Assembly (NCBI RefSeq): GCF_022179725.1
Contig: NZ_BPRC01000001.1
Span: 975,569 to 1,039,568, forward strand
DNA: 64,000 nucleotides
Direction of reading: 5' to 3'
Source of the DNA: Methylorubrum aminovorans
GTDB taxonomy: Bacteria > Pseudomonadota > Alphaproteobacteria > Rhizobiales > Beijerinckiaceae
The position numbers and the translations under genes are program-made. The notes beneath the pieces are model-generated. The model did no database searches. It was not told where the DNA came from and saw only the letters and a program-made list of their open reading frames with translations. This document shows positions 9,350 through 18,460 of the stretch, piece by piece; the first letter of the stretch is position 1, and the number at the start of each line of letters is the position of its first letter.

Positions 9350-9410
9350 TCCGCGCCGGGCGGCTGATCCCGGTCGCCCGAGCCCATCCCTCTCGTCATA
9401 GGAGGCCGAT

Positions 9411-9788
9411 GTGGCCACTCCTCCCCGCAAGCTTGAGTCTCAGGTCATCCACGCTATCCGCAAGCGCGTGACGTTCGCGGACACCGCCGCCGCCGGCATC
9501 GAGATCGGCGTCATTCCCGCCGGCTCGCACGTCGGCACCGTTGCCGTCTCGGTCGAGACCGCGTTCGCGGGCGGCACGCCGGTCGTGACGGTCGGCACCA
9601 CCGCTGCCCCGGCTGCCTTCGCTGCCTCGGCGAACATCGCGCCGGGTGCGGCTGGCTACAAGCCGGGCCTGTCCAGCACCGGTCAGGGCAACGTCACCGC
9701 CGACACGCAGGTGCTCGCCTTCGTGTCCGGCGGCGCCATGGCCGGCGTGCTCGACATCCTCGTCCACTTCTATCCCCACCCGCTCTGA
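9411..9788 (+). CDS. Probable virion structural protein
   Basis: This 125-residue protein is Ala/Gly/Val/Thr-rich and looks all-beta, with a GVIPAGSHVGTVAVSVETAF segment. Composition and place directly after the capsid gene suggest a head decoration or stabilising protein, but I do not recognise a family. The start is a GTG behind AGGAGG. The next gene follows after ten bases. Confidence 0.6.
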   Translation: MATPPRKLESQVIHAIRKRVTFADTAAAGIEIGVIPAGSHVGTVAVSVETAFAGGTPVVTVGTTAAPAAFAASANIAPGAAGYKPGLSSTGQGNVTADTQVLAFVSGGAMAGVLDILVHFYPHPL

Positions 9789-9798
9789 GGAGGCTCTG

Positions 9799-10182
9799 AT
9801 GCCGAAGCTCACCTATAAGCCGATCTCGCCGGACGATCCGTCGTCCACGCAGGTCGGCCCGCATCGCTTCGAGAGCGGCAAGGCCGTCGAGGTGGACGAT
9901 GCCACCTATGAGCGGCTGTCGAAGAACCCGTACTTCTCGGGCGACAAGAAGGCGCGCGAGCGCGCCGAGAACCAGACGTTCGGCAGCGAGGGCGCCTCGC
10001 GCGACTCCGCGATCAACCTCGCGATGCCTCCAGGTTCCGGCATGAAGTACCCGGGCGCCGAACTCGTCGCGACCGGTGACGGCCTCGTGCCGGCCGAGGA
10101 AGCCTCCCTCGTGGATGGCGCCAATACGATCGAGGACGAGGGCGAAGAGCCCAAGCGTCGCGGTCGTTCGAAGAGCGTCTGA
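9799..10182 (+). CDS. Hypothetical structural-module protein
   Basis: The product has 127 residues. The N-terminal half (TYKPISPDDPSSTQVGPHRF, then ATYERLSKNPYFSG) looks folded; the C-terminal third is acidic and ends in basic PKRRGRSKSV. A GAGG motif precedes the ATG. Its stop overlaps the next start. It lies between capsid and head-tail genes, so a head-completion role is possible. No family is recognised. Confidence 0.6.
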   Translation: MPKLTYKPISPDDPSSTQVGPHRFESGKAVEVDDATYERLSKNPYFSGDKKARERAENQTFGSEGASRDSAINLAMPPGSGMKYPGAELVATGDGLVPAEEASLVDGANTIEDEGEEPKRRGRSKSV

Positions 10183-10535
10183 TGCCCCTAACCTCCGCCA
10201 ATCTCGTTCAGCAGATCGCCGAAGCCCTCGGGGCGGTCGGTGATGGCCAGCCCGTAGAGGCGGAGGACGCCAAGAAGATCCGCGACGCGCTTCCGGGCAT
10301 CGTCGCGGATCTTGAAGTGCGCGGTGTCGGCACATTCCCGAACCTCGATGCCGTCCCGCCTGAAGCGTTCGACTACCTCGTGGACATCGCCGCATCTCGG
10401 CTGAGCAGCAAGTTCGGCTTGCCGCAGGACGAGATCGTGACGCTCGCGAGCAAGGCGCAGGCAGGCGAGCAGCGGCTTCGGCAGCATCGCACGCTTCCTT
10501 ATTCCGGCGCTCCGACGCGGACGGTGTATTTCTAG
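10182..10535 (+). CDS. Head-tail adaptor, P22 gp4-like
   Basis: The product has 117 helical residues with DAKKIRDALPGIVADLEVRG and a YLVDIAASRLSSKFGL segment, resembling P22 gp4-type proteins that extend the portal ring after packaging. The order portal, scaffold, coat, gp4, gp10 is that of P22. Some gp4 homologues are muramidases; this short one shows no clear catalytic motif. Confidence 0.7.
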   Translation: MPLTSANLVQQIAEALGAVGDGQPVEAEDAKKIRDALPGIVADLEVRGVGTFPNLDAVPPEAFDYLVDIAASRLSSKFGLPQDEIVTLASKAQAGEQRLRQHRTLPYSGAPTRTVYF

Positions 10536-11930
10536 ATGGTCGCCCTGACCTTCCCGAAATCCTCCACGCCCGGCTCCGTGCCGGGTGAGGGCGCCGGCCG
10601 GCTGGTAAATTGTTACTGGTCGCTTGACGGCGATCGTCCGCGGCTTGGCCCTGTCCCCGGCCTCGTGCCGTTCGGAGCGGTTGCCGCTGGCCCTCGCGGC
10701 TTCCTGCTTGTCGGCTCGCTGCTCTACGTCGCTGTCAAGGACGCGCTCTACACGGTCAACGCGGCCGGTGTCGCAACCCTCGTCGGCATCCTGTCCGGCT
10801 CTGGCCCGGTGACGATGGCGCGCAACAACCGCAGCCCGTCGCCTGACATCGTGATAGTAACGGAGGACGGCCCTTTCATCGCCACGACGGGCGGTGTCAG
10901 CGACTACCCCGATCCGGATGTGAACACGCCCACGAGCGTGGCCTTCCTCGATGGCTATTTCCTGTTCTCCTACGGCGACGGCACGATCCGCGCCTCGGGC
11001 CTGAACACGACCGAACTGAACGACCAGAGCTTCACCAAGGCCGAGAGCAAGCCGGACGGCCTGATCCGCGGCATCACGAAGAACGGCCAGTACATCGCGC
11101 TCGGGCCGACCTCGACGGAGTTCTATTCGAACGCCGGCACGCAGCCGTTCCCGCTGGCCCGAGCCGAGGTGTCCGATACCGGGCTGTTCGGTCGGTGGGC
11201 TGTGGCTGGCTTTGAAGATGGCTGGGACCGTCCTTGGTTCTCCGTCGCCTCGGATCGCACCGTCTGCCGCTGGGACGGCTACACGCCGACCCGCGTCTCG
11301 ACCCGTGAGGTTGAGCGCTCCATCGCCAGCATCACCGACCCCGACAGCCTGCGCATGTGCGTCTACGGCTTCGGGGGCAACGCGGTGGTGAGCCTGAGCG
11401 GGCCGGACTTCACATGGGAGTATCACGTCACGGCGGGCCGCTGGTTTGAGCGTGAGAGCTACGGCGCGGATCGGTGGCGCGGCGAGCGGTCGGTCAACGC
11501 CTTCAACCGCTGGCTGGTGGGCGATCTGCGCTCGACCAGCATCATGGCGGTGAGCGAAACGGCACGGCGCGAGGGGCCTGATCCGCTCGTCTGCACCATG
11601 GAGGCCATCGGCCCGACCTTCCCGCAGGGTGCTCGGCTGAACGACATGCGCGTTGAGATCACGACGGGGCAGGGCAGGGCGGAAGGGCTCGACCCGATTG
11701 AGACCGATCCCGTCGCGCTCATCTCGTGGTCGCTGGATGGCGGCGGCACGTTCGGCAACCCGGTCGAACGGTCGCTCGGCAAGCAAGGCGAGTTCGGCCG
11801 CACGGTTCGCGTCGGTAGCCTCGGGCGCGCTCGCGGGGCCGGCGTGCGGGTGCGGATCGAGGTTTCTGACCCTGTGCCGTTCTCGCTCTACGCAGACGAC
11901 GTTGGCCGGCTCGGAATGAGGAAGGGCTGA
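10536..11930 (+). CDS. Packaged-DNA stabilisation protein, P22 gp10-like
   Basis: This 464-residue, mostly beta protein resembles the gp10 (tail hub) family that closes the portal and keeps DNA inside. Family-like features are the N-terminal NCYWSLDG/GPVPGL segment, the middle GPTSTEFYSNAGTQPFPLAR, and the C-terminal SLDGGGTFGNPVERSLGKQG followed by RTVRVGSLGRARGAGVRVRI. It starts directly after the gp4-like gene and shares one base with the next ATG. Confidence 0.88.
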   Translation: MVALTFPKSSTPGSVPGEGAGRLVNCYWSLDGDRPRLGPVPGLVPFGAVAAGPRGFLLVGSLLYVAVKDALYTVNAAGVATLVGILSGSGPVTMARNNRSPSPDIVIVTEDGPFIATTGGVSDYPDPDVNTPTSVAFLDGYFLFSYGDGTIRASGLNTTELNDQSFTKAESKPDGLIRGITKNGQYIALGPTSTEFYSNAGTQPFPLARAEVSDTGLFGRWAVAGFEDGWDRPWFSVASDRTVCRWDGYTPTRVSTREVERSIASITDPDSLRMCVYGFGGNAVVSLSGPDFTWEYHVTAGRWFERESYGADRWRGERSVNAFNRWLVGDLRSTSIMAVSETARREGPDPLVCTMEAIGPTFPQGARLNDMRVEITTGQGRAEGLDPIETDPVALISWSLDGGGTFGNPVERSLGKQGEFGRTVRVGSLGRARGAGVRVRIEVSDPVPFSLYADDVGRLGMRKG

Positions 11931-12088
11931 TGCCTTTACCGGCTGATTTCCCGCCCCAACCGAAGCGCCCTCTCGCGAGCCAGCGCCTCGTCAACGAGGA
12001 CGGCACCACGAACAAGTCGTGGCTCGACTACTTCGACGCCTTGGACCGGTGGAACGCCAAGGTCCGCGCGTATCTCGACAGCCTATAG
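11930..12088 (+). CDS. Small hypothetical structural protein
   Basis: This 52-residue product (beginning MPLPADFPPQPKRP, ending YLDSL) has a proline-rich start, then LVNEDGTTNKSWLDYFDALD, a pattern seen in short phage tail proteins. The start overlaps the gp10-like stop by one base. AGGAGG of the next gene begins inside its stop codon, so the three genes are tightly packed. Confidence 0.6.
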   Translation: MPLPADFPPQPKRPLASQRLVNEDGTTNKSWLDYFDALDRWNAKVRAYLDSL

Positions 12089-12097
12089 GAGGCCGCC

Positions 12098-12943
12098 ATC
12101 GCATTCCTTGACGCTTTGACAGGCGGCGCCGCGAACCGGGCCGCCAAGAACAACGCTGCCGTCATCGGCCAGAACCTCGGCGTTGGCGCCGATGCGCTGA
12201 CGACCGGCACGAACAACGCGCTCGCCACGCTCGGCACGCGCGGCAGCGGCGCGACGGCGCTCAGCGCGCTCGCAGGCGGCTACTCCAACGCCCGCGACGA
12301 CCTGAACAACCAGTACGGCCAAACGCAAGGCTACCTCGGCCAACTCGGGCAACTTTACAACCCGCTCGTGCAGCAGGGTGGCGGGGCGTACTCGGCCTAC
12401 AGCGACGCGATCGGTGCGAATGGTGCGGAGGGATCTCAGCGTGCGACCGATGCCTTTCGGGCCGCCCCTGGCTACGAGTACGCTCAGAACCAAGCTCTCG
12501 AAGCTGTTCAGCGCAGCGCTGCGGCTCGTGGTGGGCTGGCCGGCGGGAATGCCACGGCCGACATTCTCAAGACCGCAACCGGCTTGGCCGACCAAGGCTA
12601 CCAGCAATACGTCAACAACCTCCAGAACGGCTCTCAGTTCTTCACCCAAGGGCTGGCGGGGCAGGGGAGCGCGTTGCAGGGTCAAGCGAACGCCTCGATT
12701 AACCAAGGCACCGCCCTTGGAAATCTAGGCACCAGCTACGGCACCAATGCCGGCAATCTGTTCACGAACGCGGCCAACATCGAAAACGGGTTCGGTCAGA
12801 ACGTCTCGAACCTGTGGGGCAACGCAACCAACGCGCTCGTGCAGAACAACAACAACAAGGCCGCCGCGCAGAACGCGGCATCCGCCAACATGATCGGCCT
12901 CGGCATGAACGCGCTGACCGGCCTGACCAAGCTGTTCGGGTAA
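12098..12943 (+). CDS. Internal virion/ejection protein; apparent ATC start
   Basis: The product is about 281 residues, very rich in Asn, Gln, Gly and Ala with repeated NLGTSYGTNAGNLFTNAANI-like segments, as in DNA-ejection proteins of the P22 gp7/gp20 type. No ATG is well placed. A perfect AGGAGG (12087-12092) is followed after five bases by ATC (12098), giving (M)AFLDALTGGAANR, a natural start. The first conventional alternative, TTG at 12116, is 23 bases from that site. So the start is either a rare AUC codon or a mutated ATG. The protein ends seven bases before the next gene. Confidence 0.75.
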   Translation: MAFLDALTGGAANRAAKNNAAVIGQNLGVGADALTTGTNNALATLGTRGSGATALSALAGGYSNARDDLNNQYGQTQGYLGQLGQLYNPLVQQGGGAYSAYSDAIGANGAEGSQRATDAFRAAPGYEYAQNQALEAVQRSAAARGGLAGGNATADILKTATGLADQGYQQYVNNLQNGSQFFTQGLAGQGSALQGQANASINQGTALGNLGTSYGTNAGNLFTNAANIENGFGQNVSNLWGNATNALVQNNNNKAAAQNAASANMIGLGMNALTGLTKLFG

Positions 12944-12949
12944 GAGCGC

Positions 12950-14962
12950 ATGTCGGGTGGTTTCGGCGTCCCGTTGATCGACTTCGCCCCGCTCGGGCAG
13001 GCGATCGGCAATCTGAGCACGATCGGGCAGCGTGAAGAGGCGCAGAAGCTCCTCAACGCGCAGCTCGACGCCGCGCTCGCTGCGCAGGGGCAGGCTCCGG
13101 CCGCTCAGGCGCAGACGCCGCTTGCCGCGCTCGGGACGCCACCCCAGCAGCCAGCGGCTTCCCGTGCGTTGCCGACGTTCGCCCAAGGCACTGACATCGG
13201 TCGGTTTGCCTCGGCGATCCAAAGCAATGAGAGCGGTGGAAAGTACGGCATCGTTGGCCCGATCCACAAGAAATACGGCAGGGCACTCGGCGCCTATCAG
13301 GTGATGGAGTCCAACCTGCCGTCGTGGTCGAAGGAGGCCATTGGCCGCGAGGTGTCGCCTGACGAATTCCTGCGCTCCCCGCAGATCCAAGACGCGATCT
13401 TCGAGAAAAAGTTCGGGCAGGCGGTCGCAAAGTACGGCAACCCGCAGGACGCCGCGTCCGTATGGTTCACAGGCCGTCCGCTCGCGCAGGGCGCCAATGC
13501 CAAGGACGTGCTCGGGACGACCGGCGCGGAGTATGTGCGCCGCTTCAATAGCGCGCTGGGCCGCGCCCCGGCTGGCTCCGCGCCAGCCTTGCCGGCGACC
13601 GCAATGCAAATGCCGGGCGGCGGACAGCCCGCGCCCGCATCGGCTCCTACCGCCCCCGTACAGGTCGCGAGCGCGCAGGCAGACGTTCCCGCTTCTGGCG
13701 CGCAGCCCATTGGCTTCAACGTGCCGGGGCAGGGCGGTGGCGACTTCGTGCCCGGCACGGAAGCCTCCCCTGCGCTCGCACAGTCTCGCGGCGCGGCGGC
13801 ACCGGCTGCGGCTGGTGGGCTGTCCCCGGCGGCGTCTCAGCGTCTTTCTCCGGCCCAAGCCGATAACCTGCGCGCCATGCTGCGCAACCCGCTCACGCAG
13901 GGCCATGCCGCGAAGATCATCGAGGGCCTGAACAACCCCGACGAGTTCTCGTTCCAGGTGGTCGGCGACCAGCTTGTCCGCACGTCTAAGAGCGGGCGGG
14001 CCGAGGTGGTGCCGAACATCACGAAGCCGGTGCAGTACCAGACCTTCAAGGGCTCGGACGGCAACGATTACGTCTTCAATCCGCAAACTGGCCAGACGAC
14101 CCGCGCCATCGAGGGGCGGGAGCGGCAGTTCGCCGACCTCGTGAGTGCGGATGAGCGCGCCGCTGCTGGGGTTGACCCGGCATATCGTGGGCCTGTCCAG
14201 CGTGGGCCGAACGGCGAGCTGAAGTTCCCCGGCAAGGCGGCAACGGAAGTCAACATCGGCGCGGAGAACGCTGGCGCGAAGGCGACGGCAACCGAGTCTG
14301 CCAAGGCGGTGGTCGAGCGCTTTAAGACCATTGGCACGGTTGGTGAGAGCGCTCGCAGCGACATTCCGCTCATCGGCGAGATCCGCGAGTTGGGCGGCGC
14401 GATTGGCACGGGCGGGATCGCCGCGCTCCAAGCCAAGTTGGGCGAGTACGGCATCAAAACCGAGGGCTCGGGCAAGATCGAGGCTTACAACGCCCTTCTT
14501 GACCGGCTGACCCCGGCACAGCGCATCGAAGGGGCCGGCGCGACCTCGGACTTCGACGCCCGCATGTTCAAGGGGTCACTGCCCCGCCTCATCAATACGC
14601 CGGAAGGCAACGCTCTGGTTGCCGACACGCTGGAGGCGGTCGCGAAGGATCGTGTCGAGCGTGGCGAGATCGCCAACCTCGTTCTTCTCGGCGAGCAGCA
14701 GGGCGGCATCTCGGCTCAGGAGGGCTTCAAGCGCCTGAAGGCGCTGCCCAGCATCCAGACCGGGTTCGTGTCGCGGATGAAGGAGCTTCGCGCGGGTGGA
14801 AAGTTGGGCTCTAGCGCCTCTGGCGAGCCCTCCGGCGAAGTCGGCCGCGCCGCGCCTGACACGCTCCGAAAGCAGGCTCAGGACGCCATCGCCCGCGGGG
14901 CGCCGCGCGATCAGGTGATGGAGCGGCTGCGATCCAAGGGCTTCAGCGTCGAAGGGCTCTGA
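12950..14962 (+). CDS. Internal virion protein with lytic transglycosylase-like domain
   Basis: This 670-residue protein is probably ejected with the DNA to breach peptidoglycan. Residues 84-190 resemble a transglycosylase fold: FASAIQSNESGGKYG with Glu94 as likely catalytic residue, then a YGRALGAYQVMESNLPSWSK segment, and DAASVWFTG. A long Ala/Pro/Gln-rich linker (about 205-300) leads to a helical C-terminal half. It sits between two other internal proteins, matching P22-type ejection modules. The last 52 bases overlap an open frame on the other strand. Confidence 0.82.
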   Translation: MSGGFGVPLIDFAPLGQAIGNLSTIGQREEAQKLLNAQLDAALAAQGQAPAAQAQTPLAALGTPPQQPAASRALPTFAQGTDIGRFASAIQSNESGGKYGIVGPIHKKYGRALGAYQVMESNLPSWSKEAIGREVSPDEFLRSPQIQDAIFEKKFGQAVAKYGNPQDAASVWFTGRPLAQGANAKDVLGTTGAEYVRRFNSALGRAPAGSAPALPATAMQMPGGGQPAPASAPTAPVQVASAQADVPASGAQPIGFNVPGQGGGDFVPGTEASPALAQSRGAAAPAAAGGLSPAASQRLSPAQADNLRAMLRNPLTQGHAAKIIEGLNNPDEFSFQVVGDQLVRTSKSGRAEVVPNITKPVQYQTFKGSDGNDYVFNPQTGQTTRAIEGRERQFADLVSADERAAAGVDPAYRGPVQRGPNGELKFPGKAATEVNIGAENAGAKATATESAKAVVERFKTIGTVGESARSDIPLIGEIRELGGAIGTGGIAALQAKLGEYGIKTEGSGKIEAYNALLDRLTPAQRIEGAGATSDFDARMFKGSLPRLINTPEGNALVADTLEAVAKDRVERGEIANLVLLGEQQGGISAQEGFKRLKALPSIQTGFVSRMKELRAGGKLGSSASGEPSGEVGRAAPDTLRKQAQDAIARGAPRDQVMERLRSKGFSVEGL

Positions 14963-15180
14963 TCCTTCATCCCGCGCAGTGACCGCGCCGTCGATTGCGC
15001 GATCTCGATGATGAGAACCCCCGCGAACGTCGCGATGAACGCGCTCGCGACGCCGAGCATCAACGCGACGCCGATAGCCGGGTCTTCGCCGGCCTGTTGC
15101 TTCTGCCACGCAACCCACAGCCAGAAAGCGACGCATGCTCCCTGAAGCGCAAGCCATGCGATCTGTCTGATGGCAGGCAT
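14911..15180 (-). CDS. Possible antisense small membrane protein
   Basis: The frame gives 89 residues with two clear hydrophobic segments (IAWLALQGACVAFWLWVAW and a later GVALMLGVASAFIATFAGVL) separated by a polar loop, then a basic tail. It fills an otherwise empty gap of about 200 bases between two long ejection-protein genes, but on the opposite strand. Its start overlaps the divergent start of the next gene. No good ribosome-binding site is visible. It could be a regulatory or exclusion protein, or chance. Confidence 0.45.
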   Translation of the reverse strand: MPAIRQIAWLALQGACVAFWLWVAWQKQQAGEDPAIGVALMLGVASAFIATFAGVLIIEIAQSTARSLRGMKDQSPSTLKPLDRSRSIT

Positions 15181-18100
15181 GTTTGACGATCTCATTCCGT
15201 CTGACGGTGCGCGTAGCGCGTCGAAGCAGCCGGGCATGTTTGACGACCTCGTGCCCCAGACGCAAGCGCCGGGCGTGCTCGGGCGCGTCAAGGATGCCGT
15301 GCGCTCGTTCGAGGCGGGCGGGGATCGGGGTATTTCCGGGCTTCTTGGCCTGCCAGCGGATGCAGCTCAGCTTGTTGTCGCCGGCAAGGACTACGCAGAC
15401 GCTTTCATTGCGGGGCGCCCCTACAACGACCTGAAGGCGGAGCGCGACGCCAAGGCTCTCGTGCGGCCGGAGCAATTCGAGCGCTTCGGCTCCGCCGCAG
15501 TCGGCCGGTCGCTGGATGCCGCCCGCGGGCCGGAATACAAGCCGCAGACGCAGCTTGGCGAGTATGCCCGCACGGTTGGCGAGTTTCTGCCGAACGCGGT
15601 GGGTGGCGGGCTGAGTGCCGGCGCCCGCGCGGCTCGGGTGGTCATCCCTGGTGTGGCGAGTGAGGCGGCCGGACGGGTGACGCAGGGCACCGCGGCCGAG
15701 CCGTGGGCGCGGGCTGGCGTGGGTATCGCCGCGGGCCTCGGCGTCAATGCTGCGACCCGGCCCGGCACAGCGGCCGGCACCGTTGCTCGCGCGGCGGGTG
15801 ATCTCGCCCCGGCTGAGCGTCAGGTAGCGCTTGGTCGCTACGACGAGTTGATGGCTGCGGCTCGGGAGAACAACGTCCCGCTCTCGCCGGCCTTCGCCTG
15901 GGATGCCGCTACGAACGGCGCTTCAGACATGGCGAGCCTCTATCGCCACGCCGAGGCGATGGGGCGGATGCGCAGCTTCAATGCGCAGATGCCGGGCGCT
16001 GTTGATCAGGCGGCTCGGGCTCGGTTTGAGGCAGTTGCTCCTGTCGATAGCGCCCCGACGCTGCTGGGGGAGCGAGTTTCCGAGGCTGCGCAACAGGCCC
16101 TCGATACCTCGCCCGCCGGCCGGAACGTCGAGGCGGCGCTTCAGGCAACGGGGCCGCGCGTCACGCCGGATCAGGCCGGGCAGGTGATCCAGCGCGAGTT
16201 GCGCGGTGTCGTGGATGCCCGCGAGGCGGCCCGTTCTCAGCAGGCGGCGCGCGACTACGGCGTCGCTCGTGAGGCGCCTGAGCGGATCGGCATTGATCGC
16301 ACCGTCACGGTGGAGCGGCCCGGCCCGCCCGTGCTGCAAACGCTCGACAATGGCGAGGTTCGGCCCCTCGGCTACGAGCCGCCGCCGCAGGGTCCGAGCA
16401 CGCTCGCGTCAACGGCTCCGACGCGGCCGGAAGCGCCTGTTCAGGCCGGCGCACGCGGCCCGTCGCTGGCCCGCTACATCGCGGAGAACGGCGGCATCGG
16501 CCTAGAGCGCGGCGACATCAAAGCCGCGGGCTTGGATCGCTTTCGTCAGCCCGGCGTGTCCAATCTCGTCCGCGAGGACGGCCTATCGATCGACAATTAC
16601 TGGCGTACGCGGCTGATTGAGCAGGGCTACTTGCCGCCCGACACGGCCGGCGCCGGTATGCAGCGCAACGTTCACGACGAGATCATCAACCTGCTGGAGG
16701 AAGAGGCTCGCGGGCGCCGCACGTACCCTTACGACTACCTCGGCCGGGATGATGCGACGGGCTTCGGGCAAGCGCGCGACGAGTTCGCGGCAGCGTCCAG
16801 CCAAGCGCAAAACGATCTGCGGCGGGCGCTGACAGAGGCCGGCATTGATCCGCGCTCGGCCGATCCCGGCGCGCTCGACCGGGCCGCAGCCGCTCTGGTC
16901 CGTGGCGAGACAAATGACCCGCTTTCCGCCTTTGAGAGCGTCGTCATGGCCGCTCGCGAGCCGGCGTCTCGCGGTCCTGCCTCGCGCCTTGTGCCGACAA
17001 CGGTGACGGAAGAGATTTCCGCCCCGCGCTTCGGGCAGGTGAACCCGCAGGCAGCGCTTGACGCAATCGGTCGGCAGGTTCGCACCGCGAAGGGCGATGT
17101 GCGCTCCGAGTTGGAGCGGGTGCGCCGCGACTTCCTTGAATACGGCGCCGATCCCGTCTCGGGCGTTCGTGAGACGGATCTGTCCGTGGAAGGGTTGTTG
17201 CATGCCCGCGAGCGGTTGGATTTCCGGCTGTCGGAAGCCCAGCGCGTCGGCGATGCCACGAAGGTTCGCGATCTCCAGACGGTGCGTGCCGCGCTTGATG
17301 AACAACTGAAGGGCGTGCCGGAGGTAGCGCAGGCGGACGCCAATTTCGCCGCGAACAGCCGTCCGCTCGAACCCTTCACCGGCAACGCTCCCCTTGCCCG
17401 CGTCACGCAGCAAGATCCGCTGACTGGCCGGATGGCGACGCCAACCGAACAGGTGCCGTCGCATCTTCAGGGGGCCTCGGCCACGCGGGAATTTCTGGCG
17501 AACGCAACGCCGGAGGCTCGGCGGGCCCTAGAAGGGCGCGTTACGACGCAGATCCTCGACCAAGCCCGTGGGTTTGATGGTCGCGTGTCGGTTGACCGCC
17601 TCCGTTCCGCGATGCGCGAGAGCGAGGACGTGCTTTCTCAGGTGCCGGAGGTTCGCGAGCGTCTTGGGCGTGTCGTGGATGCGCAGGCGGCGCGGGATCG
17701 GCTGAACGGCACGCTTGTCGGCAAGCTTGCGGCGCGGGACCGTACCACGGCGCAGGCGATCGACACGCTGTTCCCTCGCGGTGGCGATCTTCTGCCGAAC
17801 GGCGAGCGCGAGATCGGCGCCGCGGTCGCCGCCCTGGTTCGGCAGAACCCGGAGGCGGCCCGCCAATTGGTGCGCGCCAAGTTGGAAAGCGCCTTCAACT
17901 CGGCGACGAAGGATCTTCAGGGCGGGGCCAACCAGATGGGCGGCGCTCGCTACCGCGCGCAGCTCGTCGGCAACCCGCAGGAGGCGGCCAACATTGCAGC
18001 CGCGGTGCGTGCGCTGCCGAATGGCGACACGCTCGCCGATGGCTTTGGCCGTTTTCTCGACGTGCTGAACGCTTCCGGGCGTCGGCAGAACGTCGGTTCG

Positions 18101-18403
18101 CGCACCGCTTACAACGAAGAGTTCCTGCGCGAGGCCCGCGACGGCTCCCGCGGAGAAGAGGCGCTGCGGCTTGCGGCCGGCGGCTTCGTGAAGCTCCCGG
18201 CCAGGGTGCAGGAGCGACTTGAACGCTGGCGCCTCGGCCGCAACGTCGATGAACTGGCTCGCCTCTTCAGCGATCCCGATGCGGTGACGGCCTTCCGCGG
18301 CCTGATCGCGACCGGAGACCGCGGCGGCAACATCGCCGGCCCTGTCGCCCGCCTAACCGCCATTGCGTCCCGCAGCAGCACGCAGCCCCGCGAGAGCCGC
18401 TAG
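15170..18403 (+). CDS. Large internal virion/ejection protein
   Basis: This 1077-residue, Ala/Arg/Glu-rich, mostly helical protein resembles large internal virion proteins. The short motif MFDDL(I/V)P occurs twice at the N-terminus (residues 4-10 and 23-29), common in such proteins. After it come a helical region (35-200), a hydrophobic Ala/Gly stretch (about 145-215) that could insert in membrane, and long helices to the end. The ATG at 15179 is a possible alternative start. It likely forms part of the trans-envelope channel. Confidence 0.78.
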   Translation: MAGMFDDLIPSDGARSASKQPGMFDDLVPQTQAPGVLGRVKDAVRSFEAGGDRGISGLLGLPADAAQLVVAGKDYADAFIAGRPYNDLKAERDAKALVRPEQFERFGSAAVGRSLDAARGPEYKPQTQLGEYARTVGEFLPNAVGGGLSAGARAARVVIPGVASEAAGRVTQGTAAEPWARAGVGIAAGLGVNAATRPGTAAGTVARAAGDLAPAERQVALGRYDELMAAARENNVPLSPAFAWDAATNGASDMASLYRHAEAMGRMRSFNAQMPGAVDQAARARFEAVAPVDSAPTLLGERVSEAAQQALDTSPAGRNVEAALQATGPRVTPDQAGQVIQRELRGVVDAREAARSQQAARDYGVAREAPERIGIDRTVTVERPGPPVLQTLDNGEVRPLGYEPPPQGPSTLASTAPTRPEAPVQAGARGPSLARYIAENGGIGLERGDIKAAGLDRFRQPGVSNLVREDGLSIDNYWRTRLIEQGYLPPDTAGAGMQRNVHDEIINLLEEEARGRRTYPYDYLGRDDATGFGQARDEFAAASSQAQNDLRRALTEAGIDPRSADPGALDRAAAALVRGETNDPLSAFESVVMAAREPASRGPASRLVPTTVTEEISAPRFGQVNPQAALDAIGRQVRTAKGDVRSELERVRRDFLEYGADPVSGVRETDLSVEGLLHARERLDFRLSEAQRVGDATKVRDLQTVRAALDEQLKGVPEVAQADANFAANSRPLEPFTGNAPLARVTQQDPLTGRMATPTEQVPSHLQGASATREFLANATPEARRALEGRVTTQILDQARGFDGRVSVDRLRSAMRESEDVLSQVPEVRERLGRVVDAQAARDRLNGTLVGKLAARDRTTAQAIDTLFPRGGDLLPNGEREIGAAVAALVRQNPEAARQLVRAKLESAFNSATKDLQGGANQMGGARYRAQLVGNPQEAANIAAAVRALPNGDTLADGFGRFLDVLNASGRRQNVGSRTAYNEEFLREARDGSRGEEALRLAAGGFVKLPARVQERLERWRLGRNVDELARLFSDPDAVTAFRGLIATGDRGGNIAGPVARLTAIASRSSTQPRESR

Positions 18404-18460
18404 GCGCCTCGCTGGCGCCCTCGGCCGCTGACGCCCTTCCCCTTACGCCTGGAGACGCTT

